Below, in pieces: positions 7,979 through 17,024 of a stretch of 48,268 nucleotides of DNA; the first letter of the stretch is position 1, and each line of letters opens with the position of its first letter. This DNA comes from CAYZZA01 sp964482685. GTDB lineage: Bacteria > Bacillota > Bacilli > Lactobacillales > Carnobacteriaceae_A. Made by a program: the position numbers and the translations under genes. The DNA lies in NCBI GenBank assembly GCA_964482685.1, contig CAYZZA010000003.1, positions 1 through 48,268 of the forward strand. Reading direction: 5' to 3'. The notes beneath the pieces were generated by a model. The model ran no database searches. It had not been told where the DNA came from and was given only the letters and a program-made list of their open reading frames with translations.

Positions 7979-10798
7979 ATGTATATTCAAAAAATAGAAA
8001 TCTATGGATACGGAAAATGGGTGGATAAAGTATTCCATTTAGAACCTGGATTAAACCTCTTTATCGGTGGAAATGAAGCAGGAAAAACAACCTTAGTGTC
8101 TTTTATTCATAGCATTTTGTTTGGGTTTCCAACCAAACAAAGTTCTGAAAATCGGTATGAACCCAAAGATAGCAGTCGCTATGGGGGGAAAATATGGATT
8201 CAAGACAGTCGTTATGGACTTGTAGGGATTGAACGGGTTGCGGGAAAAGCCACTGGAGATGTGGCCGTTTACACAGAAGATGGACACCTACAGGCTGATT
8301 CTTTCTTAGAAACTTTGTTGTTTAAAATAAAAAAAGACTGGTATCAGTCTGTCTTTTCATTTGACTTAGATGGATTAACCGACATCAAGCAAATGAACAA
8401 AGAAAAACTAGACCGCTATTTTTTGAGTGCTGGCACGTTGGGATCTGAAAAATTTCTAAAAGAAGCCGATCGCTTAGAAGCAGAGGCGGCTAAGTTGTAT
8501 AAGCCAATGGGGCGTGTACCTATTTTAAACCGCTTGTTAAAAGAGTATGAAACAGCGACTTCAAAATTAGCAGCATCTAAAGAAAAAAATGCCCAATATA
8601 CGCACTTGTTAAATGAACGAATTGACTTGCGCGAAAAAGAAAATGAAGAAAAACGTGAGAAAGAAGCTAGAGTAGAATATTTACGTATGTTACATGAGAT
8701 GGTGAAAAACTGGCCACAAATCCAAGAAATCAAGCACTTAGAAAAAACCTTAAAAGATTTACCGGATACCGTCTTACCTGAGGATGCACTTTATACGTTT
8801 GATGCTCTTTCAGAGGAGGCAGATACGATTCAAAGCCAAATTTATCAGTTGAAAGAAACCTTGCTTGATACGCAAAATATGCTTCATGTATCTCCTTCTT
8901 TTATCGAATACCAAGACCAAAAAGAAAAGATGATGCAAGCAGAAAAAGAATTGGATCGAGTGTTGGAAGATATCCATGCGTTATCTTTTATCCAAGTGAA
9001 GAAAGAAAGTGCAAAACAAAAAGAAAATGAAGAAAGAATCAAATGGCACTTCTCACCTCTAGAGACGGTGCCAGATGCATATTCATCAGATGAAGAAAAC
9101 GAACTAAGTGAGTATGCAGAGTCATTTAAAGATATAGAAGCTGAATTACATAGGGTTGAAGAAGAACGTTCCTTTTTATCTTATAAAAAAAGAAGTTTAG
9201 AAGAAGAAGTAGACCGCTTAGAGGAAAAAATCGCTTCAGTCAAAACACTACCTAAGAAGCCAACTTCGGATGCTAGCTCATCAAAAATTGCTTCATCTTC
9301 AGCTGGAATAAAGAAGCCTCAGCTTGTTTCCTTAGTGAGTTTTTTTCTTCTGTTTGTAGTATCTTTTGCCAGTACGGGATTCGTGCAAGGACTGTTGTTC
9401 CTGGTCAGCATTTTGGGAACAGTTGCGACCATTCGAAGCCTGAGGCGATCGGTCCAGTCTCCTCCAGAAAGAGAGGTCCAGTATCAAACAACGGTAGAAA
9501 AAGATTCAGAATCTAGAAAATCCGCAATGGAGCAACTAAGAAAAGACTGGCAAGAAAAGTTAGCTGCCCTCGACAAAGTTGAGCAACTCTTGTTTCAAAA
9601 CACCAGCCTTATACAAGAAAGTCAAAGAAAGCAAGAAGCACTAGACCAACACTTTATGGACTGGAAAAAAAGGAGAGGAACTCCACTTTCTTTGTCGTTA
9701 GAAAACTTATTGGAGACAACCGATCCTTTTGCAGACTTAAGATATGCTCAAGAAGAAGTACTAAAATGGGCAGAAAAACACAATGAAGTAGAAAAGAGAT
9801 TGCGTCAATGGCAAGACTCAATTGGGTTATTGATTGATTCATTAAATCAAGACTATTCTTTTGCAGAACTACACCAACATGTGCGAAGACACTTTGAAGA
9901 GATGCGCGAAGAAGAGGCAAGGCAGCAAAAATATGTGCATGCCATTGAACAAAATCGAAAAGAGATGGAAAAGCTTGTAACTGCTGAGCATGCAATCGTC
10001 AAACAAAAAAAACAATTGTTTGAAGCAGCGAAAGTATCAAATGAAACAGAATTTCGTGCTACTATCAAGCATCAAAAAGAATACAGAGCCAATAAGACAC
10101 GTTATGATTTCCTTGTGGCACAATACGAAAACGAACTCGCTTTAATGAGTGCCTATGAGTCAATTGAAAATTTGCAAGAGGAAGCTAAACAAGTAGAGAG
10201 CGAAATTCAAGAACTAGGGAATCAAATTAAAATTTGGGAAAAAAAGCACATCCAAGTAGAAGCGTCAATCCAAAAATTAGAAGAAGATGGGAAATACTCT
10301 GAATTGCTGCAGCAAACCGAAAACATGAAATCAGAAATTCAATTCTTGTTAAACCAGTGGGCGGGGTATAAAGTGGCCGCTTCTTTGATTGAAAAAACGT
10401 TGCGCTATGCAAAAAACGACCGCTTGCCCACAACCATTCGGGATACGCAGTTTTATTTTCAAGAATTAACACATGGAGAGTATACAGATATCACTGTCAC
10501 AGATGACTCTATTATGGTGACTCACCAGACAGGCGAACTGTTTCATCCTTCTGAACTCTCAAGAGGGACAGCGGAACAATTGTATGCTGCCCTTCGGTTT
10601 TCGTTTGTCAAAAATATAGCAGAAAACATTCCACTACCAATGGTAATCGATGATGGATTCGTGAATTTTGACGAAACGAGAAAGAATGAAATGTGGCACC
10701 TCATGGCAAGAGTAAGTAAAAAGGTTCAGATTCTATACTTTACGTTCGAAAACCTGGAACACACAGCATTCCAAGACGCGAATACAATTTTCTTGTGA
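7979..10798 (+). CDS. yhaN: YhaN Rad50/SbcC-like ATPase with central membrane segments
   Basis: About 939 residues. The Walker A is GGNEAGKTT (30-38), the ABC-type signature LSRGTAEQL is near 860 and the Walker B MVIDDGFVNFDE is near 887. Between them are long Glu/Lys-rich coiled coils. Near residues 448-487 two hydrophobic stretches (SLVSFFLLFVVSFA and GLLFLVSILGTVATI) replace the zinc hook of classical Rad50, suggesting membrane attachment at the tip of the coil. The ATG at 7979 is preferred over upstream in-frame starts because GAGGA (7966-7970) sits 8 nt before it and it starts just after yhaO. Confidence 0.92.
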   Translation: MYIQKIEIYGYGKWVDKVFHLEPGLNLFIGGNEAGKTTLVSFIHSILFGFPTKQSSENRYEPKDSSRYGGKIWIQDSRYGLVGIERVAGKATGDVAVYTEDGHLQADSFLETLLFKIKKDWYQSVFSFDLDGLTDIKQMNKEKLDRYFLSAGTLGSEKFLKEADRLEAEAAKLYKPMGRVPILNRLLKEYETATSKLAASKEKNAQYTHLLNERIDLREKENEEKREKEARVEYLRMLHEMVKNWPQIQEIKHLEKTLKDLPDTVLPEDALYTFDALSEEADTIQSQIYQLKETLLDTQNMLHVSPSFIEYQDQKEKMMQAEKELDRVLEDIHALSFIQVKKESAKQKENEERIKWHFSPLETVPDAYSSDEENELSEYAESFKDIEAELHRVEEERSFLSYKKRSLEEEVDRLEEKIASVKTLPKKPTSDASSSKIASSSAGIKKPQLVSLVSFFLLFVVSFASTGFVQGLLFLVSILGTVATIRSLRRSVQSPPEREVQYQTTVEKDSESRKSAMEQLRKDWQEKLAALDKVEQLLFQNTSLIQESQRKQEALDQHFMDWKKRRGTPLSLSLENLLETTDPFADLRYAQEEVLKWAEKHNEVEKRLRQWQDSIGLLIDSLNQDYSFAELHQHVRRHFEEMREEEARQQKYVHAIEQNRKEMEKLVTAEHAIVKQKKQLFEAAKVSNETEFRATIKHQKEYRANKTRYDFLVAQYENELALMSAYESIENLQEEAKQVESEIQELGNQIKIWEKKHIQVEASIQKLEEDGKYSELLQQTENMKSEIQFLLNQWAGYKVAASLIEKTLRYAKNDRLPTTIRDTQFYFQELTHGEYTDITVTDDSIMVTHQTGELFHPSELSRGTAEQLYAALRFSFVKNIAENIPLPMVIDDGFVNFDETRKNEMWHLMARVSKKVQILYFTFENLEHTAFQDANTIFL

Positions 10799-10839
10799 TA
10801 CACTGATTGGTGAAGAAGAATTTTTGGAAGGAGCCTATT

Positions 10840-11790
10840 ATGACAAAAAAACTATATGAACATGCCAATGATGAAAAACTAGATTTATTTTTGTTGATAA
10901 AATCAGCAGATATCCGAACAGCCAAGAACGGAAAGACTTTTATTGCGTTTACTTTTCAAGACAAAAGCGGGCAAATGGACGGAAAGTTTTGGGATGCTTC
11001 TGTAGAAGATACAAAACAATATCTACCTGGAAAAGTAGTTAAATTGTCTGGCAAGCGAGAAATGTATCAAGGGAATCCTCAAGTGCGTATTCATACGATT
11101 CGTCTAGCAGAAGAAGGGGAACCTGTACATCCAGATCAGTACATTGAAAAGGCGCCAATAAACAAAGAGAGTATGACAGAAACAATCAATCAGGCAATCT
11201 TTGAAATCACAAACGCCAATATGAATCGTATCGTGCGACACATTTTGACCAAACATCAACAAGCATTTTTTCAAATGCCTGCAGCTAAAAAGTTGCATCA
11301 TGCTTATTCAGGAGGACTTGCTTTTCATACTGTTTCAATGCTCAACATTGCCCATACGTTATGTGAACAATATGAGGAATTGAACAAATCTTTGTTGTAT
11401 GCAGGGTTAATTTTACATGATTTAGGAAAAGTTATGGAGCTATCTGGTGTTGCATCAACGGAATATACCTTAGAAGGAAACTTGGTTGGCCACATCATGA
11501 TTGTATACGAAGAAATTGTAAAAGCATGTGATGTTTTAAAAATAGATGGAAAAAGTGAAGATGTTTTATTGCTGAAACATATGGTTTTAGCCCACCATGG
11601 TCATTTGGAATATGGCTCTCCGGTCAGGCCTAAATTGTTGGAAGCAGAAGTGTTGTTTATGATTGACAATATGGACGCGTCGATCAATATGATGACCCAA
11701 GCTTTAAATCGAACCGCAACGGGTCAATTCAGTGAACGCTTGTTTGGGTTAGACAACCGTATGTTTTACCATCCAAATTCTACTCTTTGA
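10840..11790 (+). CDS. yhaM: 3'-5' exoribonuclease YhaM (OB fold plus HD domain)
   Basis: 316 residues, matching B. subtilis YhaM (314). An N-terminal OB-fold (about 15-95, with GKTFIAFTFQDKSGQMDGKFWD) is followed by an HD phosphohydrolase domain carrying HDLGK (near 193) and HHGHLEYG (near 251). YhaM is a manganese-dependent exonuclease that trims short RNA and single-stranded DNA. The ATG at 10840 has GGAAGGAG at 10826-10833; the upstream in-frame GTG (10807) lacks a ribosome site. The third gene of the yhaO-yhaN-yhaM unit. Confidence 0.95.
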   Translation: MTKKLYEHANDEKLDLFLLIKSADIRTAKNGKTFIAFTFQDKSGQMDGKFWDASVEDTKQYLPGKVVKLSGKREMYQGNPQVRIHTIRLAEEGEPVHPDQYIEKAPINKESMTETINQAIFEITNANMNRIVRHILTKHQQAFFQMPAAKKLHHAYSGGLAFHTVSMLNIAHTLCEQYEELNKSLLYAGLILHDLGKVMELSGVASTEYTLEGNLVGHIMIVYEEIVKACDVLKIDGKSEDVLLLKHMVLAHHGHLEYGSPVRPKLLEAEVLFMIDNMDASINMMTQALNRTATGQFSERLFGLDNRMFYHPNSTL

Positions 11791-11845
11791 GTTAGAAGAA
11801 AGCTGTTTTGTGTGAATAAAAAGAGCGGTTGAGGCATATATGTGC

Positions 11846-11892
11846 AAAAAAAAGAAGCTAATTTGGCTTTAGTCAAATTGGCTTCTTTTTTA
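11846..11892. terminator. Bidirectional terminator between yhaM and prsA
   Basis: About 18 pairs with one G-U: AAAAAAGAAGCTAATTTG on the left with CAAATTGGCTTCTTTTTT on the right, loop GCTTTAGT. It lies between convergent genes and carries A and T runs on both sides. Confidence 0.9.
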
Positions 11893-11924
11893 TGGTATTT
11901 TCAGTGCGGTACAAAAGTGAGAGG

Positions 11925-12884
11925 TTACTCTATGTCTTCTGTTGTATCAGTCGTATCTGTTGTTTCTTCTGTTGTAGAATCAGTTGTTTCTTCTTCCAAC
12001 ATGCTAGAATCGGTCTCTTCTGCTTCAGGAAGAGGCAAGTAGGCATCCATCGCATTTTTCAAATCATCGTCATTGATTTGAATATTGGCATCTTTTACGA
12101 TGTTGGATAGAACACTTTGAACGTATTCGCCATCAGATAGTTTTTGTTCAATTAACATTGTTTCGATAGTCTCTTTTTCTTCTTCAAGCGTTCCTTTTTC
12201 AGGCTTGTCAATCATTTTGATAATATGGAAACCGTAAGAAGATTGAACTGGTTCTTGTGTCAGTTCGCCCTCGTCTAGAGCAAGAGCAGCCTCTTCGAAT
12301 TCAGGTACCATTTCTCCTGTTGAAAAGGACACTTCGCCGCCTTGTTGTGCAGAGCCATCGTCTTCAGAAAACTCCATGGCTAATTCACCAAAATCTTCGC
12401 CATTGTTTACACGTTCAATCAAGTCTGTTGCAACTTCTTCTTCACTTACAAGAATATGTGCAGCTGTCACAGTAGGTTGATAGGCCTCATAGGCGGCATT
12501 GATTTCTTCGTCTGTAAAAGTGGCATCTTTCTTTACTGCATCTTCAACAAGAAGATTCAAGCGGATATTTTCTTTGTATTGATCTAGAGTCATACCTTGA
12601 GATACAAGCGCATATTCGAGCGCTTCTTTGCCACCAAAACGTTCGATTTCTTCTTCAAGAGTATCCTCTACAAGTTTATCCGTGACAGAATCGCCAGCAT
12701 GTTTTTCCAACACGTCCTGCAGTAACATTTGTTGCAAGACTTGATTGCCAACAGTTTCTTTCATTTTGTTGTAAAAGGCGTCTTCAGAAATTTTGCCTGC
12801 GGTCGAAGAGGCAACGGTTTGGTCCGTACATCCCGATAATGCAAGTCCAGAAAGTAAAATAACACCAGCAAGAGCTTTTTTCAT
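11925..12884 (-). CDS. prsA: Foldase lipoprotein PrsA (parvulin-type prolyl isomerase)
   Basis: 319 residues. A short lipoprotein signal peptide ends in the lipobox LSGC with C19 as the lipidated residue. An N-terminal chaperone-like helical region is followed by a PpiC/parvulin domain (about 137-230, AAHILVSEEE...GGEVSFSTGEMVPEFEEA...YGFHIIKM). The C-terminus ends in an acidic Thr/Ser/Glu repeat tail (about 290-319), low in complexity. PrsA folds secreted proteins, including penicillin-binding proteins, on the outer face of the membrane. The family's place next to yha genes, hit and ecsAB is conserved. Confidence 0.95.
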   Translation of the reverse strand: MKKALAGVILLSGLALSGCTDQTVASSTAGKISEDAFYNKMKETVGNQVLQQMLLQDVLEKHAGDSVTDKLVEDTLEEEIERFGGKEALEYALVSQGMTLDQYKENIRLNLLVEDAVKKDATFTDEEINAAYEAYQPTVTAAHILVSEEEVATDLIERVNNGEDFGELAMEFSEDDGSAQQGGEVSFSTGEMVPEFEEAALALDEGELTQEPVQSSYGFHIIKMIDKPEKGTLEEEKETIETMLIEQKLSDGEYVQSVLSNIVKDANIQINDDDLKNAMDAYLPLPEAEETDSSMLEEETTDSTTEETTDTTDTTEDIE

Positions 12885-13011
12885 ATTTTATCTACACATC
12901 CTATGTCTGATTTAATCTATTTAAGCAATAGACCACAACTAGTAATATAGCACAATTTAAGAGAACTTAGAAATGAATCTCGTTTATTTACAAGTGATGT
13001 CTAGTATAAAA

Positions 13012-13040
13012 ACAAAAAACAGCTGATTGTCAGCTGTTTT
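13012..13040 (-). terminator. Terminator of the hit-ytxH unit
   Basis: Read on the minus strand, AAAACAGCTGA pairs with TCAGCTGTTTT around a three-base loop, then a T-rich run. It overlaps the last codon of the 13039-13407 gene. Confidence 0.85.
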
Positions 13041-13407
13041 AATTGCCATTTGAAAAGGTTGTAGCCAGATTTTCCCCAGCAGCTTCTGCATCTTTCAAAA
13101 GTTTGTCTGCTTTTTCTTGAATCCGTTGCAAACGTGGTTCTGCTTCATAGGTGAAGTTCGAAATAGTTTGATCCATTTCTTTAGAGAACACTGTCGTAAA
13201 GTGTCGACCTTCTTCTGCCAATGTTTGTACCGCTCCTTGAAGGTCAGTTAGTTTAGCTGACACATCTTGTACATGGTCGGTTGTGTCTTGAATATACTCT
13301 TTAATGAAGAGTTGGTTTTCTTTTCCAGATCTCGGTGTAGTCAAAAGCCCATATGCAGCTCCAGCTATTCCACCAGTTACAAGTCCCCAAAAAAACTTTT
13401 TGGCCAT
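13039..13407 (-). CDS. YtxH/YhaH-like small membrane-anchored protein
   Basis: 122 residues. An N-terminal glycine-rich membrane segment (FWGLVTGGIAGAAYGLL, about 6-22) followed by TPRSGKE is the YtxH/GvpP signature; the rest is a predicted amphipathic helix with many Lys, Asp and Glu. The biochemical role of this family is not established. It begins 2 nt after hit and matches the B. subtilis order (yhaH near hit and prsA). Ribosome site GGAGGG at 13415-13420 on the minus strand. Confidence 0.8.
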   Translation of the reverse strand: MAKKFFWGLVTGGIAGAAYGLLTTPRSGKENQLFIKEYIQDTTDHVQDVSAKLTDLQGAVQTLAEEGRHFTTVFSKEMDQTISNFTYEAEPRLQRIQEKADKLLKDAEAAGENLATTFSNGN

Positions 13408-13409
13408 GT

Positions 13410-13838
13410 TTATCCCTCCAATGAATCTTGAATTGAGTGCTGAATTGATTCTAGTTCTTCATTTGAGTACTTTGTAGAATGATCCGCCCATTTAATTTGA
13501 AAGTCATCCTCTTTTGTATAACGAGGGATCAAGTGAATGTGACTGTGAAAAACGGTTTGACCAGCCACTTCGCCGTTGTTGATCACAATATTCAATCCTT
13601 TTGCTTTAGGAAAAGCTTTTTGCAGTGCTGCTGACAGTGTAGGCAAAACAGAAAAAACAGCTTGTGCATCAGATGCTTCATATGCATAAATATCTTGAAG
13701 ATGTCTTTTTGGCACAAGGAGTGTATGGCCAGGAGTACTTTGAGCCAGATCTAAAAAAGCAAATACATGTTCATCTTCGTATACTTTTTTTGCAGGAATT
13801 TCTCCACGACTGATTTTGCAAAATACGCAATTATCCAT
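13410..13838 (-). CDS. hit: HIT-family nucleotide-binding hydrolase
   Basis: 142 residues. The histidine triad reads H98-S-H100-I-H102-L-I-P. The N-terminal CVFC (C4, C7) resembles the zinc-binding start of Hint-type proteins. Such proteins hydrolyse nucleoside phosphoramidates or adenylates in the cytosol. The start at 13838 is chosen because GAGG lies 7 nt upstream and homologues begin with this DNCxFCKI block; longer in-frame starts cross the divergent ecsA promoter region. It is divergent from ecsA, an arrangement shared with B. subtilis. Confidence 0.93.
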   Translation of the reverse strand: MDNCVFCKISRGEIPAKKVYEDEHVFAFLDLAQSTPGHTLLVPKRHLQDIYAYEASDAQAVFSVLPTLSAALQKAFPKAKGLNIVINNGEVAGQTVFHSHIHLIPRYTKEDDFQIKWADHSTKYSNEELESIQHSIQDSLEG

Positions 13839-13932
13839 AGTAGGCCTCATTTCATATAAAGTTTTCTTTGATCCTATCTTTGTAAATATATCATAAAGCA
13901 GTAAAATAAGGAAATTGTACAAGTAGAGGTTT

Positions 13933-13966
13933 CGGATATCCGCAAGGTAGTGACGTGTGTTAAAAT
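13933..13966 (+). promoter_or_regulatory. ecsA promoter region with a 10-bp palindrome
   Basis: TGTTAAAAT (13958-13966) is an extended -10 element, and GGAGGAGAG precedes the ecsA ATG. The perfect palindrome CGGATATCCG (13933-13942) covers the -35 position, which otherwise lacks a consensus. A regulator site is possible but not known. Confidence 0.4.
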
Positions 13967-13989
13967 GAACATATATTGGAGGAGAGAAC

Positions 13990-14733
13990 ATGGGATTAGA
14001 CGTACGAAAAGTCACAGGAGGCTATACACAGCTTCCTGTTATAAAAGATGTATCCTTTACGGTAGAAGAGGGTGAAATTGTTGGATTGATTGGACTGAAT
14101 GGAGCAGGAAAGAGTACAACTTTAAAACATATCATTGGACTGCTACAGGCACATTCAGGTGACATTCGTATCAACGGAATCACGATGGCACAAGACAAAG
14201 ACCGCTATCGAAAGAAAATTGGGTATATTCCAGAAACTCCTGTTTTATACGAAGAATTGACCTTGAAAGAACATATTGCGGTTACCGCTTTGGCTTATGG
14301 ATTAGAAGAAGAAGAGGCTATGAATCGGGCTCTTCCCTTATTGAAAATGTTCCGATTGGATACCCGTCTTGATTGGTTTCCTGCTTATTTTTCAAAAGGG
14401 ATGAAACAAAAAGTGATGATTGTTTCTGCTTTTTTGATTGACCCATCTGTCTTAATCATTGATGAACCATTTATTGGATTGGACCCACTAGGGATTCGCG
14501 ATATGCTTTTGTTAATTGAAGATGCAAAAGAAGACGGAGTATCTGTACTCATGTCTACGCATGTACTTGCAACGGCTGAAAAATATTGTGATCGCTTTGT
14601 CATCATTCATGAAGGCAAAATTTTGGTAGAGGGTACATTGGAAGAATTGCGCGATCATTTTCATATGGAAGATGCTGCGCTAGATGATATTTATGTGACA
14701 CTTACTGAAGAAGGTGTGGCGCATGAATCTTGA
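13990..14733 (+). CDS. ecsA: ABC transporter ATPase EcsA
   Basis: 247 residues. Walker A GLNGAGKST (35-43), signature FSKGM (134-138, an atypical form normal for EcsA), Walker B LIIDEP with catalytic E159, and the switch H in MSTHV. Together with the membrane subunit EcsB it forms a transporter needed for secretion and for site-2 protease activity in B. subtilis; the substrate is unsettled. The gene overlaps ecsB by 11 nt, implying coupled translation. Confidence 0.95.
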   Translation: MGLDVRKVTGGYTQLPVIKDVSFTVEEGEIVGLIGLNGAGKSTTLKHIIGLLQAHSGDIRINGITMAQDKDRYRKKIGYIPETPVLYEELTLKEHIAVTALAYGLEEEEAMNRALPLLKMFRLDTRLDWFPAYFSKGMKQKVMIVSAFLIDPSVLIIDEPFIGLDPLGIRDMLLLIEDAKEDGVSVLMSTHVLATAEKYCDRFVIIHEGKILVEGTLEELRDHFHMEDAALDDIYVTLTEEGVAHES

Positions 14734-15958
14734 GTCAGTAAGACAAAAGAGAGTCTCGCTTCATCAAAAGAAGATGATGCGGTATTTAAAATATGTGTTT
14801 AATGACCATTTTGTAATCGTATTGCTTTTCTTATTAGGTGCTGCTGGGTATTTTTATTCAGACTTTTTAAAACAAGCCTCTTCAATTTCATGGTTTCTTC
14901 AAGTTTTTGGAGTAGTTATTTTGGCTGTGACACTATTAGTAGGGGAATTGGCTACCTTAGTAGAACCAGCAGATACCGTATTTTTAACCCCTCTAGAAAA
15001 TAGCATGTATGAATACGTCACGAAAATGAAACGCCGGAGCTTAGCATTGCCCTACTTACTAGAACTAGGTGTTGTTGCGGCAGTGATGCCTTTGTTTGTC
15101 GCAGGGAATTCGTTGCGGTTTGGTGACACGTTTTTTCTTGTTGCATCCGCGTGGTTGCTAAAAGCAACAGATTTAGACATGAAGCTATTATCTTTTACGT
15201 ATCAAAAAGGGGCCATAATAAAGTATTGGGATGTTATATTAGTTCTATGTGGGTTTGGTGTTTTTTTAAGTAGTCTATTTTTACCAGCTGTCAGTGGCCT
15301 TCTTTTGGCAAGTACCTTTTTTATTATAATTAAAGCATATACCAAAAAACAGGTGGGAATTCACGCATGGGATTGGGAAAAAATGGTGGCTTTTGAAACC
15401 ACACGCTTGTCAGGACATTACCGGCTGTTGAATTTGTTTACCGACGTCCCGGTAGTCGCAACTCCCATTAAGAAGAGTGTACTTTTTGAGGCAGCGGGAA
15501 GCCTCTTGTTTTCTATCCGTTTGTTTGACAAAAAGAACGCAAACAAAACGTATGATTTTCTTTTTCAACGCATTCTGATGCGTAATCCAGATTATCGTAA
15601 TTTGTATGTCCGCCTGCTGATTCTGTCATTTGTAGGCCAACTTTATTCTCCTGCCTTTTTTATTTCAGTAGGCTTAGCCATTGTTTTTTTATACGCGATT
15701 GGTTTTCAGTTGCTTCCTTTGTTTACTCATTTCAAAGGAAATGCTTCAGCTAGTTTGTACCCAGTTCGTGTAGAAGACAAGCAACGCTCCCTTGCGCGTG
15801 TGATAGGTCCTCTTTTATTTGTGATGGTACTTGTTCAAAGTGCAGCCGGCTTCATTGCCTTAGGGCTTCAGTTGGGTAGTCTTTTGATAGGGGCCCAAAG
15901 TGCTTTTTGTGTCTTCTTTTTGACACAAACTCTCCCAAAACGAACTAAATCGATGTAA
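14723..15958 (+). CDS. ecsB: ABC transporter membrane subunit EcsB
   Basis: About 411 residues (B. subtilis EcsB has 408), with clear hydrophobic segments, for example HFVIVLLFLLGAAGYFY near 30, WFLQVFGVVILAVTLLVGEL near 55 and several near the C-terminus. It is the EcsA partner. The ATG at 14723 has GAAGAAGG about 8 nt upstream and is preferred over the GTG at 14714. ecsC is absent downstream. Confidence 0.92.
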   Translation: MNLESVRQKRVSLHQKKMMRYLKYVFNDHFVIVLLFLLGAAGYFYSDFLKQASSISWFLQVFGVVILAVTLLVGELATLVEPADTVFLTPLENSMYEYVTKMKRRSLALPYLLELGVVAAVMPLFVAGNSLRFGDTFFLVASAWLLKATDLDMKLLSFTYQKGAIIKYWDVILVLCGFGVFLSSLFLPAVSGLLLASTFFIIIKAYTKKQVGIHAWDWEKMVAFETTRLSGHYRLLNLFTDVPVVATPIKKSVLFEAAGSLLFSIRLFDKKNANKTYDFLFQRILMRNPDYRNLYVRLLILSFVGQLYSPAFFISVGLAIVFLYAIGFQLLPLFTHFKGNASASLYPVRVEDKQRSLARVIGPLLFVMVLVQSAAGFIALGLQLGSLLIGAQSAFCVFFLTQTLPKRTKSM

Positions 15959-16014
15959 AAGTATACAAATAGCTCCAAACAATGGAGGAGACTTTCAAAA
16001 GCACATATATCTGC

Positions 16015-16043
16015 TTGACCTTGTTTTAGATTCTAACTACAAT
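16015..16043 (+). promoter_or_regulatory. Strong promoter upstream of ytmP
   Basis: TTGACC (16015-16020), a 17-bp spacer and TACAAT (16038-16043). This is among the best sigma-A-type promoters in the window. Confidence 0.75.
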
Positions 16044-16055
16044 AGGAAAGATGGA

Positions 16056-16100
16056 ACAGATAGAGGAAACAATCCTGTTATCTGTCGTTTTTTCTTTTTT
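16056..16100 (+). terminator. Terminator/attenuator hairpin immediately downstream of the promoter
   Basis: ACAGATA (16056-16062) pairs with TATCTGT (16079-16085), and AGGA with TCCT inside, followed by CGTTTTTTCTTTTTT. From the promoter at 16015-16043 the transcript would be about 50 nt. It could equally end ecsAB read-through. Confidence 0.7.
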
Positions 16101-16166
16101 AGAGGAAAAAAACAAACAAAAACCGAAGAAATAAACTGAATGAAAACTAATGGGGAATGATGAGAA

Positions 16167-16967
16167 ATGGAATTAGAAAGAGAAACGGGGTGGCAGCTTC
16201 ACCCAATAACCGGGGATACAGGCCAGGCTTATATGGGCATCAGAAATGAAGAGAAGTTATTTCTGAAAAGGAATTCTTCCCCTTTCCTAGCTGCATTATC
16301 CGTAGAAGGGATAACTCCGCGTTTGGTTTGGACAAAACGAATCGGAAACGGAGATGTATTGACGGCTCAAGAGTGGTGCAACGGAAGAATTCTGTTAAAA
16401 GAAGAGATGCAAACGAATCAAGTGGCAGAGATGCTTAAAAAAATCCACCAATCTCCTACACTCAAGCGTATGTTGAAGCGTGTCGGAGGCATTGCCTACC
16501 GCCCAGAAGAGATGCTGGCGCAATATTTAAAAGAGGCCTCGCTTGAACTAACTCAACACAAGTATGTAGCCTGTACGATAGATACACTGAGAAAAAACGT
16601 TCCGTACACCTCAGAAGAAATCTTAAGTGTGTGCCATGGCGATGTGTACCGCAAAAATTGGTTGTTATCTGATCTCAACCATTTGTATGTCGTCGATTGG
16701 GATTCAGCTATGTTGGCTGACCCTGCATACGACCTTGCCATGTTGCTTGGCAAGTACGTTTCAGAAGAAGAGTGGCCCAGATGGTTGCACGTGTACGGGC
16801 AGACATTGACGCCTGAACTTGATAAACGACTTAAGTGGTATTCTCTTTTAATCGATTTACAGTATATTAGTGAATTGCATGCCGAAGGTCGTTTTCACCG
16901 AATGAATACGATGCTTTTGCAAATTGAAACACGTGTAAAAAAATGGTTTTACTTAAAGAATGCATAA
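16167..16967 (+). CDS. ytmP: YtmP-like phosphotransferase (APH/choline kinase fold)
   Basis: 266 residues. The protein-kinase-like core shows CHGDVYRKNWLL near 156 (Brenner-type HGDxxxxN with D159 and N164) and DWDSAMLADPAYDLA near 177 (metal-binding DWD). This is the aminoglycoside phosphotransferase/choline kinase family; the natural substrate of YtmP is not known. It precedes trmB as in B. subtilis. Start ATG 16167 with GGGGA about 10 nt upstream. Confidence 0.88.
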   Translation: MELERETGWQLHPITGDTGQAYMGIRNEEKLFLKRNSSPFLAALSVEGITPRLVWTKRIGNGDVLTAQEWCNGRILLKEEMQTNQVAEMLKKIHQSPTLKRMLKRVGGIAYRPEEMLAQYLKEASLELTQHKYVACTIDTLRKNVPYTSEEILSVCHGDVYRKNWLLSDLNHLYVVDWDSAMLADPAYDLAMLLGKYVSEEEWPRWLHVYGQTLTPELDKRLKWYSLLIDLQYISELHAEGRFHRMNTMLLQIETRVKKWFYLKNA

Positions 16968-16972
16968 AAAAC

Positions 16973-17000
16973 AAAGCTAGGATAGATCCTAGCTTTTTAT
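16973..17000 (+). terminator. Terminator-like hairpin between ytmP and trmB
   Basis: AAAGCTAGGAT (16973-16983) pairs with ATCCTAGCTTT (16986-16996), followed by TT and TTTT separated by A. It lies inside the 57-bp gap before trmB, where no promoter is apparent. Confidence 0.75.
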
Positions 17001-17024
17001 TTTGAACAATACTGGAGGATTTAT

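Noticed and set aside
11842..12110. Small plus-strand ORFs over the 3' end of prsA
   Set aside because: They are antisense to the Thr/Ser-rich prsA tail and gain Ser/Val or Cys/Phe-rich products from its low-complexity code; no ribosome site.
13410..14015. 201-residue version of Hit
   Set aside because: The extension crosses the divergent ecsA promoter and the family N-terminus begins at 13838.
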